Shown here in pieces: positions 1 through 6,069 of a stretch of DNA of 9,186 bases. The translations under genes and the position numbers were made by a program. The DNA comes from Betaproteobacteria bacterium. GTDB taxonomy: Bacteria; Pseudomonadota; Gammaproteobacteria; Burkholderiales; Casimicrobiaceae. The stretch spans positions 1 to 9,186 of the forward strand of contig JANXZT010000165.1 in assembly GCA_025355395.1 (NCBI GenBank), in the 5' to 3' direction. The notes below the pieces were generated by a model. The model had not been told where the DNA came from and did not search any database. It worked only from the letters and a program-made list of their open reading frames with translations. Numbering within the stretch: position 1 is the stretch's first letter; every line of letters starts with the position of its first letter.

Positions 1-681
1 GGGCAACTGTTGGACGATTTCTCCGGCGGCGTCGGTGACAAACGAAGCGCCGTCGAATACCAGTTCGTCCTGGCCGCCGGTCCGGTTCACGTACACGATC
101 GGGACCGCATTCTCGCGCGCTCGCGCCGCGACCCTCTCACGCCTTAGTGCCTGCTGCCGGGTGTGATACGGCGAGGCGTTGATGACGATCAGCACCTGCG
201 CACCCGCTGCACATGCCTGCCGTGCCGGCTCAGGAAACCACACGTCCTCGCAAATAATGATGCCAAAACGGGTGCCTTCGACTTCGAAAATGCACGACGC
301 CACGCCAGGCTCGAAGTACCGCTCCTCGTCGAATACGGTGTAGTTCGGAAGCTTCTGCTTGCGATAGATCGCGACCACCCGTCCGTCGCGTACCACGGCA
401 GCAGCGTTGTAAAGCCGCCCGTCGACGCGGTCCGGGAATCCGACCACGGCAACGGTCCGGGTGATGCGGCTCGCCAGCACGGCGAGCTCTCTCGCACAGC
501 CGTCGATGAACGCGGGACGCAGCAGGAGGTCTTCTGGTGGATAACCGCACAGCGACAATTCCGGCGTGATCACGAGCCCCGCGCCGGCGCGCTCGCCTTG
601 TGCAACAGCCGCGAGAATCGCCTCGGCGTTGCCGCGAAGGTCGCCAATCACCTGGTTCAATTGGGCAAGAGCGATCTGCAT
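1..681 (-). CDS. nadE: Glutamine-dependent NAD+ synthetase, N-terminal amidase half (partial at window start)
   Basis: The 227 codons visible encode the nitrilase-fold glutaminase domain of NadE. In this enzyme the domain releases ammonia from glutamine for amidation of deamido-NAD+ to NAD+, the last step of NAD synthesis in the cytoplasm. The N-terminus MQIALAQLNQVIGD is typical of the family. The nitrilase triad is readable: Glu41 in TPELSLCGYPPEDL, Lys108 in YRKQKLPNY and Cys144 in ICEDVWFPEP. The motif LPNYxVFDExRYF (111-123) is characteristic of the NadE glutaminase rather than of stand-alone amidases. The ATP-dependent synthetase domain should lie beyond position 1, so it is inferred, not seen. 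The ATG at 681 is chosen because the protein aligns with the family from its first residue. No clear Shine-Dalgarno sequence precedes it. The gene is divergent from the acyltransferase gene on the other strand. A carbon-nitrogen hydrolase lacking the synthetase domain is the only realistic alternative. Confidence 0.93.
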   Translation of the reverse strand, partial: MQIALAQLNQVIGDLRGNAEAILAAVAQGERAGAGLVITPELSLCGYPPEDLLLRPAFIDGCARELAVLASRITRTVAVVGFPDRVDGRLYNAAAVVRDGRVVAIYRKQKLPNYTVFDEERYFEPGVASCIFEVEGTRFGIIICEDVWFPEPARQACAAGAQVLIVINASPYHTRQQALRRERVAARARENAVPIVYVNRTGGQDELVFDGASFVTDAAGEIVQQLP

Positions 682-726
682 GAAAAAATGGTAGCACGCG
701 CCCGGTTCGCATCTTGCGGCGATACT

Positions 727-772
727 CAGGGCTTTGGCTTGCCGGGGCGGTTATGGCAAGCCAGAATCCCTG
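727..772. other. Strong imperfect hairpin in the nadE/acyltransferase divergent gap
   Basis: Positions 735-743 (TGGCTTGCC) pair perfectly with 755-763 (GGCAAGCCA) around an 11-nt loop. An outer 5-bp stem, CAGGG (727-731) with CCCTG (768-772), closes it, and the short internal loop allows one further A-T pair and a G-T wobble. No T-run follows on either strand, and both neighbouring genes start here, so a terminator is unlikely. It could be a leader structure of either mRNA, a protein-binding palindrome or one copy of a REP-like repeat. If the acyltransferase really began at the ATG at 688, the element would lie inside its coding sequence; protein similarity argues against that. Confidence 0.5.
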
Positions 773-798
773 ACGCCTTTGTCCTTCAACTGCCTGCC

Positions 799-2016
799 TT
801 GACACCCTTTCCGCTCGCAACCCTTGTGTTGCGCGACGATGTCGCCCTGCGCGATGTCCCGGCCGCCGCCTGGGACGCCCTCGCCGCCGGTCAGCCGCTG
901 CTCGCGCATGCATTCCTGCTCGCACTGGAAGACACCGGATGTGCAGTGGCGTCGACCGGCTGGACCGCGCGAACGCTCACGGCATGGCAGGGAGGGCATC
1001 TGGTCGGTGCGCTGCCGCTCTACGGCAAGGCGCACTCTTATGGCGAATACGTCTTCGACTGGAGTTGGGCCGATGCGTATCGCCGCTACGGCCGCCGCTA
1101 CTATCCCAAGCTCATTGCGGCCATTCCCTTCACGCCGGCGCCCGGAGCGCGGATACTGGCGCGCGACGCCGCGGTGCGCGAGGCACTGCTGCAACGCGCT
1201 CTTGCGCTGGTGCATGATTCGCCTGCGGGCTACTCATCCCTGCACGTGTTGTTCGCGTCCGAAGCGGAGGCACGTGAATGCGCCGCACTCGGCATGCTCG
1301 TGCGCACCGGGGTGCAATTTCATTGGGAGAATCCGGGTTATCGCACCTTCGACGATTTTCTGGGCGCGTTCAATCACGACAAGCGCAAGAAAGTAAAACA
1401 GGACCGGCGCAAGCTCGCATCCGCCGGGGTCACGTTCACACGCAGCGTGGGGGAAGCGATCAGTGCGACGGACTGGAATTTTTTCTATCGCTGCTACCAG
1501 AATACCTACCGTGCCCACGGATCGACGCCTTATCTGTCCCGGGATTTCTTTCATCGCATCGGCGCCACCATGCCGTCCAACCTGCTGCTGATTCAGGGAT
1601 GGCGCGAAGGCAAGCGGGTTTGTGCCGCCCTCGATGTGTTCGACACGCACACCATGTGGGGACGCTACTGGGGCGCCGTCGAGTACGTCCCCGGCATGCA
1701 CTTCGAAACCTGCTACTACCAAGCGATCGAATTCTGCATCGAACGCCAAGTGGAGCGCTTCGAAGGCGGCGCCCAAGGCGTGCACAAGCTTGCACGGGGC
1801 TTCCTGCCGATCACCACCTACTCCGCGCACGCGATTGCCGACGTCGATTTCCGGCGGCCCATCGCCGAGTTTTGCGCGCGGGAGCGGATGCAGGTGGCGC
1901 GCACGGTGGAGGAGCTGGAAGGTTCGAGCCCCTACCGCAGCGACGCGGGCATCGATCCCGAGCTCGCGCCGGATTTGAGCTTGCGCGCGCCGGGAATAAG
2001 CGATGGCGCTGCCTGA
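799..2016 (+). CDS. PF04339/COG3146 family acyltransferase-like protein (GNAT/FemAB fold)
   Basis: This cytoplasmic protein of about 405 residues belongs to the family annotated as GNAT N-acetyltransferase or 'peptidogalycan biosynthesis' protein (DUF482). Its substrate is not established and should not be assumed. Family-like stretches are DVPAAAWDALAAGQPLLAHAFLLALE at the N-terminus, the aromatic block HSYGEYVFDWSWADAYRRYGRRYYPKL, the basic HDKRKKVKQDRRKL, and FEGGAQGVHKLARGFLP near the C-terminus. The reading frame stays open upstream to 163, but that part is antisense to nadE and is not protein-like. Start candidates are ATG 688, TTG 739, TTG 799 and GTG 826. None has a good Shine-Dalgarno sequence. 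I chose 799 because family similarity starts at about residues 9-25 from there and because ATG 688 would leave only 6 nt to the divergent nadE start. The family assignment is firm; the start is uncertain. The last 15 or so residues after SSPYRSD look unconserved. Confidence 0.8.
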   Translation: MTPFPLATLVLRDDVALRDVPAAAWDALAAGQPLLAHAFLLALEDTGCAVASTGWTARTLTAWQGGHLVGALPLYGKAHSYGEYVFDWSWADAYRRYGRRYYPKLIAAIPFTPAPGARILARDAAVREALLQRALALVHDSPAGYSSLHVLFASEAEARECAALGMLVRTGVQFHWENPGYRTFDDFLGAFNHDKRKKVKQDRRKLASAGVTFTRSVGEAISATDWNFFYRCYQNTYRAHGSTPYLSRDFFHRIGATMPSNLLLIQGWREGKRVCAALDVFDTHTMWGRYWGAVEYVPGMHFETCYYQAIEFCIERQVERFEGGAQGVHKLARGFLPITTYSAHAIADVDFRRPIAEFCARERMQVARTVEELEGSSPYRSDAGIDPELAPDLSLRAPGISDGAA

Positions 2017-2118
2017 AGCGATTGCGCCCAAGGCCGGTGCAGGTAAGCTGTTACGATCCGGGCCCCCCATCACCGCGTCGCACGATGATCGCGGGGTCGA
2101 TTTACCGTAATGGCTTAT

Positions 2119-2122
2119 GGAG
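2119..2122 (+). promoter_or_regulatory. Shine-Dalgarno GGAG deciding the crotonase start
   Basis: GGAG lies 9 nt upstream of the ATG at 2132. It overlaps an in-frame ATG at 2117, which would add only five residues (MEQPR) and has no ribosome-binding sequence of its own. This favours 2132 as the start. Confidence 0.6.
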
Positions 2123-2131
2123 CAACCACGC

Positions 2132-2935
2132 ATGACCGATTGCATTGTGCTCGAGCGCGATGGTCCGCTGGCGACGCTCATCCTCAATCGCCCGGAAGCG
2201 CTCAACGCCCTCGACTTCGCGATGATGCAGGCGCTCGTGGCGCAGACGGCAGCACTCGCTGCTGACGCGAGTGTCCGCTGCGTGGTGTTGAAAGGCGCCG
2301 GCAAGCATTTCATGGCCGGGGGCGATTTGCGCACATTCGCCGACGAAATGGGTCGCGCGCCGCCGGAGCGGCAGGCGCATTTCACGCAGATGGTGCAACG
2401 CCTGCATGCCGCGGTCGAGCATCTGCAGCGCATGCGCGCGCCCGTCATTGCCAGCGTGCACGGCGCGGTGGCAGGCTTCGGGCTGTCGCTTGTCGGCGCA
2501 TCCGATCTCGCGATCGCAGCCGACAACGCCTACTTTGCGTCGGCCTACCGCAACATCGCCCTTACCCCGGACGGAGGCGGCTCCTACACGTTGCCGCGCG
2601 TCGTCGGGCCGAAGAAGGCGATGGAGATCATGCTTCTCGGGGAGCGGTTCGGCGCGCACGAAGCGCTTCGCCTCGGACTCATCAATCGGGTGGTGCCGGC
2701 AGCAGAGCTCGAAAGCGCCACCGCCGCCATGGCGCAGGCGATTCTCACCGGCCCCGAGTTCGCGATCGGCAACGCCAAGCGTCTGCTCCAGCAGTCGCTT
2801 ACGCACACCTTGGCGGAGCAACTTCAGGCCGAGGCAGTCTCGTTCGGGCAGTGCGCGGCCACATCCGATTTCGTCGAAGGCATCACGGCGTTCCTGGCCA
2901 AACGTCCGCCGGCCTTTGGCCAGCGCCGGGGCTGA
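2132..2935 (+). CDS. Crotonase-family enoyl-CoA hydratase/isomerase (isomerase-like active site)
   Basis: The product has 267 residues, the usual crotonase length, and should act on a CoA thioester in the cytoplasm. Fold landmarks in order are LILNRPEALNALD (16-28), the acyl-CoA/oxyanion loop KHFMAGGDL (58-66), the second oxyanion segment HGAVAGFGLSLVGASDLAIA (110-129), LTPDGGGSYTLPRVVG (144-159) and the C-terminal segment DFVEGITAFLAKRPP. The two catalytic glutamates of classical enoyl-CoA hydratase are absent. Aligned to the rat enzyme, Ser119 replaces Glu144 and Tyr139 replaces Glu164. Asp147 in TPDGGGS falls where PaaG and delta3,delta2-enoyl-CoA isomerases carry their single catalytic acid. 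Double-bond isomerisation is therefore more likely than hydration, but the substrate is unknown; automated tools would probably say enoyl-CoA hydratase. It follows the acyltransferase gene by 115 nt on the same strand and converges with rluB. Confidence 0.9.
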   Translation: MTDCIVLERDGPLATLILNRPEALNALDFAMMQALVAQTAALAADASVRCVVLKGAGKHFMAGGDLRTFADEMGRAPPERQAHFTQMVQRLHAAVEHLQRMRAPVIASVHGAVAGFGLSLVGASDLAIAADNAYFASAYRNIALTPDGGGSYTLPRVVGPKKAMEIMLLGERFGAHEALRLGLINRVVPAAELESATAAMAQAILTGPEFAIGNAKRLLQQSLTHTLAEQLQAEAVSFGQCAATSDFVEGITAFLAKRPPAFGQRRG

Positions 2936-2966
2936 CGACCGTTCGCACCACTCACCAGATCACGCC

Positions 2967-2986
2967 GCGCCGCGGACCCGCGGCGC
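2967..2986. terminator. GC hairpin between convergent crotonase and rluB genes
   Basis: GCGCCGCG (2967-2974) pairs perfectly with CGCGGCGC (2979-2986) around the tetraloop GACC. It is 31 nt past the crotonase stop and 34 nt past the rluB stop. A second, smaller GC hairpin (GGCGG 2996-3000 with CCGCC 3006-3010) lies between it and rluB. Neither is followed by a real T-tract, so an intrinsic terminator is doubtful. Position between converging genes is the main argument for a bidirectional role in termination or 3'-end protection. Confidence 0.35.
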
Positions 2987-3020
2987 ATAAACGTAGGCGG
3001 CGGCGCCGCCAAACCGCCGA

Positions 3021-4601
3021 TCAGCGATTGAAGTCCTCGTCGGCGAGCGCGGGGGTGCTGTCACGCGGCGCCTCGTTGCCTCGATTGTCATCATCTCCGG
3101 CCGGCGGGCGCTCTTTGCGTGGTCCGTGCGGCCGCTGGCCTGTGCCGCCCCCTGCCACGCGTGGTCGTCCCGGACCCTTCGGGCGCGGCCCGTTGGTTCC
3201 GGGCAGGCCCTCGGGAATGCCACCGGGGATGGTAAGGGTGGTGGTTACATACGGCGATCCAGGCGTGGCTCCGGGACCTCGCGGGGCGTGGGTCCCACCC
3301 ATCATCCCCCCTCGCCGGGGGCCGCCCGGGTTGTAAGCGCGGCCGGGGCCGCCCGCCTGATGGCCCTGTCCGGGTGCTCCCGGGCCCCCTTGAAACCGCC
3401 GCGGCTGTCCTGGGCCGCCCGCAGGACGACCCTGACCCGCCCCGGGTCCACGATGCTTCCCCTGGCCTTTGTGCGGCCCGCCCGGTACGCCGCTGTTTGC
3501 CCGTCCGACATTGCCATTGGCACCCGAAGCCTGCCTGGCGTGCGGCGCTTTGCCGGCGCCGCGCGGGCGTTGTCCCGTGCGTTGGCCGTCGCGCTGGTTG
3601 TCGCGCGGGCCATCCCGTGGGCGTTCGCCGGGCCGACCCGACTCGCGCGGCTCTCCGCCGCCTTTTGTTGATGACCACGTGCCGGAGGAGGGCGCGGGCG
3701 CATTTTTCATCCCCGCACTCATGAGCACCGCACCCACTTCCTCGGGCGTGAGCTCGAGTGTCTGCGCGCGCTTGACGCGGGATGGCATCGCGATGGGACC
3801 ATAACGGGTGCGGATCAGGCGGCTCACGGTGAGACCCAGCGCTTCGAAAAGTCGCCTTACCTCGCGATTACGGCCCTCCTTCAGCACCACGTGATACCAG
3901 TGGTTCGAGCCCTCGCCACCACCTTCCGCCAGTTTCTCCACCTTGGCCGGCCCGTCCTCCAAAGTAATGCCGGTGAGCAGCGCCTGCTGGTGCTCCGCGG
4001 TGAGCGTGCCCATGAGGCGAACGGCATATTCGCGCTCGATCTCGTAGCGCGGATGCATCATCCGGTTGGCGAGCTCGCCCGAGTTGGTGAAGAGCAGCAG
4101 GCCCTCGGTGTTGAAATCGAGACGCCCGACGGCAATCCATTTGCCGTTGCCGATGCTCGGCAGCTTTTCGAACACTGTTGGCCGTCCTTCCGGATCGTCG
4201 CGGGTGACGATCTCGCCGGCCGGCTTGTGATACATGAGGATGCGCGCGCGCGGCTCGGCAAAGCGCACCTTGACAAGCTCGCCGTTGATCCGGACTTCAT
4301 CGCCGGGACCGACCTTCTGGCCGACGTCCGCCGGCTCGCGGTTCACGGTGATGCGGCCGGCCAGGATCAACTCCTCCATGGTGCGGCGAGAACCGAACCC
4401 GCACGACGCCAGCACCTTGTGCAGGCGTTGCGGCTCTGAAAAAATTTCGTCAGTGGACGACTTGTGGCGTACCGGCCCCAGGCTCTCCGCGATCTGCTGC
4501 AGCGCGACGCTCGGCTGCTGCGTTATCGGGCCTGTCGGGGGACGGTGCCAGGATCGGGCCCGCGAGTGCGAGCCGCGCTTCGGCGGCTTGGTTGGGTGCA
4601 T
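3021..4601 (-). CDS. rluB: Ribosomal large-subunit pseudouridine synthase B (RluB/RsuA family) with long disordered tail
   Basis: RluB isomerises a uridine in helix 89-90 of 23S rRNA (U2605 in E. coli) to pseudouridine. Counting from ATG 4601 (526 residues), the S4 RNA-binding domain spans about 59-112 (RLHKVLASCGFGSRRTMEELI). The RsuA/RluB catalytic domain spans about 118-298, with Asp162 in GRLDFNTEGLLLFTNSGELANRMMHP and the distal motif GRNREVRRLFEALGLTVSRLIRTRYG. Residues 301-526 (3024-3701) form a Gly/Pro/Arg/Gln-rich, probably disordered tail with one hydrophobic island near 449-468. Between the ATG at 4601 and a GTG at 4415 there is no ATG, GTG or TTG in frame, and 4415 would delete the first S4 residues. 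ATG 4601 has GGAG 7 nt upstream, so I chose it although it overlaps scpB by 152 nt out of frame. An unusual CTG or ATT start near 4424-4445 is the alternative. It is the last gene of the minus-strand block. Confidence 0.9.
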   Translation of the reverse strand: MHPTKPPKRGSHSRARSWHRPPTGPITQQPSVALQQIAESLGPVRHKSSTDEIFSEPQRLHKVLASCGFGSRRTMEELILAGRITVNREPADVGQKVGPGDEVRINGELVKVRFAEPRARILMYHKPAGEIVTRDDPEGRPTVFEKLPSIGNGKWIAVGRLDFNTEGLLLFTNSGELANRMMHPRYEIEREYAVRLMGTLTAEHQQALLTGITLEDGPAKVEKLAEGGGEGSNHWYHVVLKEGRNREVRRLFEALGLTVSRLIRTRYGPIAMPSRVKRAQTLELTPEEVGAVLMSAGMKNAPAPSSGTWSSTKGGGEPRESGRPGERPRDGPRDNQRDGQRTGQRPRGAGKAPHARQASGANGNVGRANSGVPGGPHKGQGKHRGPGAGQGRPAGGPGQPRRFQGGPGAPGQGHQAGGPGRAYNPGGPRRGGMMGGTHAPRGPGATPGSPYVTTTLTIPGGIPEGLPGTNGPRPKGPGRPRVAGGGTGQRPHGPRKERPPAGDDDNRGNEAPRDSTPALADEDFNR

Positions 4602-5142
4602 CAGGCATCTCCAGCAGGTGGGAAGCGTCGAGCTCGGCCAACGGAGGTAGCTCGGAAAGCGAGCGAAGGCCAAGATCGTCGAGAAAAGTCTTGGTCGTGG
4701 CGTACAGCGCCGGGCGTCCCGGTGTTTCCCTGTGCCCCACGACTTCGACCCATTGGCGGTCTTCCAGCGTCTTGACAACGTTGGTCGACACGGCGACCCC
4801 GCGGATGGCTTCGATGTCACCGCGGGTCACGGGTTGCTGGTAGGCGATGATCGCCAGCGTTTCCATCACTGCGCGGGAATAGCGCAGGGGCTTTTCCGGC
4901 GCGAGCCGGTCCAGATAATCCTGAATGGCAGGCTTGCCCTGAAAGCGCCATCCGGAGGCCACCTGGACAAGCTCGACCGCGGAGTCGCTCCAGTCGGTGC
5001 GCAGATCGTCGAGCACACGGCGCACAAGCTCCGCTTCGAGCGCAGGCTCGAAGAGGCGCGCAAGTTGAGGCGCTGCGACAGGCTCTCCCGCGACCAGCAA
5101 GGCGGCTTCGAGAATCCCCTTTATCTCTTTCAGTTCGTCCAT
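4450..5142 (-). CDS. scpB: Segregation and condensation protein B
   Basis: ScpB is a dimeric winged-helix protein that binds the ScpA kleisin of the SMC-ScpAB condensin, which compacts and segregates the chromosome. The 230-residue product begins MDELKEIKGILEAALLVAGEPV. The first winged helix covers about 1-80, with the conserved ASGWRFQGKPAIQDYLDRL at 62-80. The second covers about 86-160 and contains the hallmark LRYSRAVMETLAIIAYQQPVTRGDIEAIRGV and GRPALYATTKTFLDDLGL. The last 40 or so residues (AAEARLALAGP to the end) are low-complexity and lie where the downstream rluB frame probably overlaps. The gene starts 81 nt after scpA ends. That gap contains a short imperfect hairpin but no recognisable gene. 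Only a weak GGA lies immediately before the ATG at 5142. Confidence 0.95.
   Translation of the reverse strand: MDELKEIKGILEAALLVAGEPVAAPQLARLFEPALEAELVRRVLDDLRTDWSDSAVELVQVASGWRFQGKPAIQDYLDRLAPEKPLRYSRAVMETLAIIAYQQPVTRGDIEAIRGVAVSTNVVKTLEDRQWVEVVGHRETPGRPALYATTKTFLDDLGLRSLSELPPLAELDASHLLEMPDAPNQAAEARLALAGPILAPSPDRPDNAAAERRAAADRGEPGAGTPQVVH
4609..4612 (-). promoter_or_regulatory. Shine-Dalgarno GGAG inside scpB supporting the rluB start at 4601
   Basis: On the minus strand GGAG is followed by 7 nt (ATGCCTG) and then the ATG at 4601 in the rluB frame. It lies within scpB codons encoding the LLEMPDAPN region. This is the only canonical start with a ribosome-binding sequence that leaves the S4 domain of RluB complete. 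Confidence 0.45.
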
Positions 5143-5223
5143 GTTCCAGTCATTGATAACGGCACCGCCTACAGCGGCTTGGCGGGCGAGCGATGCGATG
5201 CTCGTTCGGTCTCAAACGATGCC

Positions 5224-6069
5224 TCATTCCATTTCGGCTGAGAGCGCAAACGCGCGCTCCCGTCGCAGTTGAACATGAATGGGCGTGTACGGCTGCGCCT
5301 GTGCGATTTCGAGCAGGCGCTCCCGGGCAAGCTCGAGCAGTGCAAGAAACGTGACGACGAGATGCGCAACGTCCAAATGTTCACTGAAAAGCGCTGTGAA
5401 CTCGACAAATCGCCCGTGCTCGAGGCGCTTCAGGAGCTGGCTCATTGCGCCGCGGACCGAGAGCTGCTCGCGCGTGACGAGATGATGCCGGTTCACCTTC
5501 GCGCGCGCAACCAGGGTCGCCCATGCCGCCCGCAAATCATCGGCAGCGACCTGTGGCAGCCGGGCCGCCGTCACCCGATCGAACCACACCCGGGCGGTGG
5601 TGAAATCCCGCTCGGCCAAAGGCATCTCGTCGAGCTTGCGTGCCGCCAGCTTCATCTGCTCGTATTCGAGCAAGCGGCGGACCAGCTCGGCGCGCGGGTC
5701 CCCCACCGCGTCGCCGGGCGGGACGGGAGGCTTGGGCAACAGCAGCCGCGACTTGATCTCGATCAGCACCGCGGCCATCAGCAGGTACTCGGCGGCAAGC
5801 TCCAGCTGCGTCCGGCGCATCATCTCCACGTAACCCAGATACTGGCGGGTGAGATCACGCATGGGAATGTCGAGCACATTGATATTCTGCCGCCGGATGA
5901 GATAGAGCAGGAGATCGAGCGGCCCCTCGAAAGTCTCGAGGAAAATCTCCAGCGCCTCGGGCGGAATATAAAGGTCATGCGGCAGCTCGAGAAGCGGCTC
6001 GCCATAAATGCGGGCGAGAGGCTTTTCGACTCCAGCGTGCTCCACGGGAACGATGGCCACATCGTTCAT
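5224..6069 (-). CDS. scpA: Segregation and condensation protein A (kleisin)
   Basis: ScpA is the kleisin that bridges the SMC ATPase heads and recruits ScpB. The 281-residue product has the signature ETFEGPLDLLLYLIRRQNINVLDIPM near residues 45-70, followed by TRQYLGYVEMM and LAAEYLLMAAVLIEIKSRLLLP. This is the N-terminal helical bundle that contacts the SMC neck. The C-terminal winged helix, which contacts the SMC head, includes FVEFTALF and VVTFLALLELARERLLEIAQ. A variable stretch of about 44 residues precedes the conserved part. The ATG at 6069 overlaps the trpS stop as ATGA, which fixes the start and implies translational coupling. scpB follows after 81 nt. Length is normal for the family. 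Confidence 0.95.
   Translation of the reverse strand: MNDVAIVPVEHAGVEKPLARIYGEPLLELPHDLYIPPEALEIFLETFEGPLDLLLYLIRRQNINVLDIPMRDLTRQYLGYVEMMRRTQLELAAEYLLMAAVLIEIKSRLLLPKPPVPPGDAVGDPRAELVRRLLEYEQMKLAARKLDEMPLAERDFTTARVWFDRVTAARLPQVAADDLRAAWATLVARAKVNRHHLVTREQLSVRGAMSQLLKRLEHGRFVEFTALFSEHLDVAHLVVTFLALLELARERLLEIAQAQPYTPIHVQLRRERAFALSAEME

Noticed and set aside
163..798. Upstream extension of the acyltransferase open frame (about 212 codons)
   Set aside because: It is exactly antisense to the nadE amidase domain, whose catalytic motifs are intact, and the translated extension has no protein-like conservation.
799..804. TTGACA resembling a -35 element
   Set aside because: No -10-like hexamer lies 16-18 nt downstream (CCTTGT at 17 nt), and it falls at the candidate start codon.
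2017..2131. Possible terminator between the acyltransferase and crotonase genes (CCGCG/CGCGG)
   Set aside because: The stem is 5 bp with a 12-nt loop and no T-tract, too weak to call.
1234..2526. Minus-strand open frame of about 430 codons
   Set aside because: It is antisense to both the acyltransferase and the crotonase genes, crossing their intergenic gap, with no domain similarity.
3126..3804. Several overlapping open frames on both strands opposite or within the rluB tail
   Set aside because: GC-rich repetitive DNA lacks stop codons in all frames. Only the frame continuous with the RluB catalytic domain is supported.
5143..5223. 81-nt gap between scpA and scpB with a short inverted repeat (CGAGC/GCTCG)
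   Set aside because: The stem is only 5-6 bp and there is no open frame of note; nothing supports a separate element.
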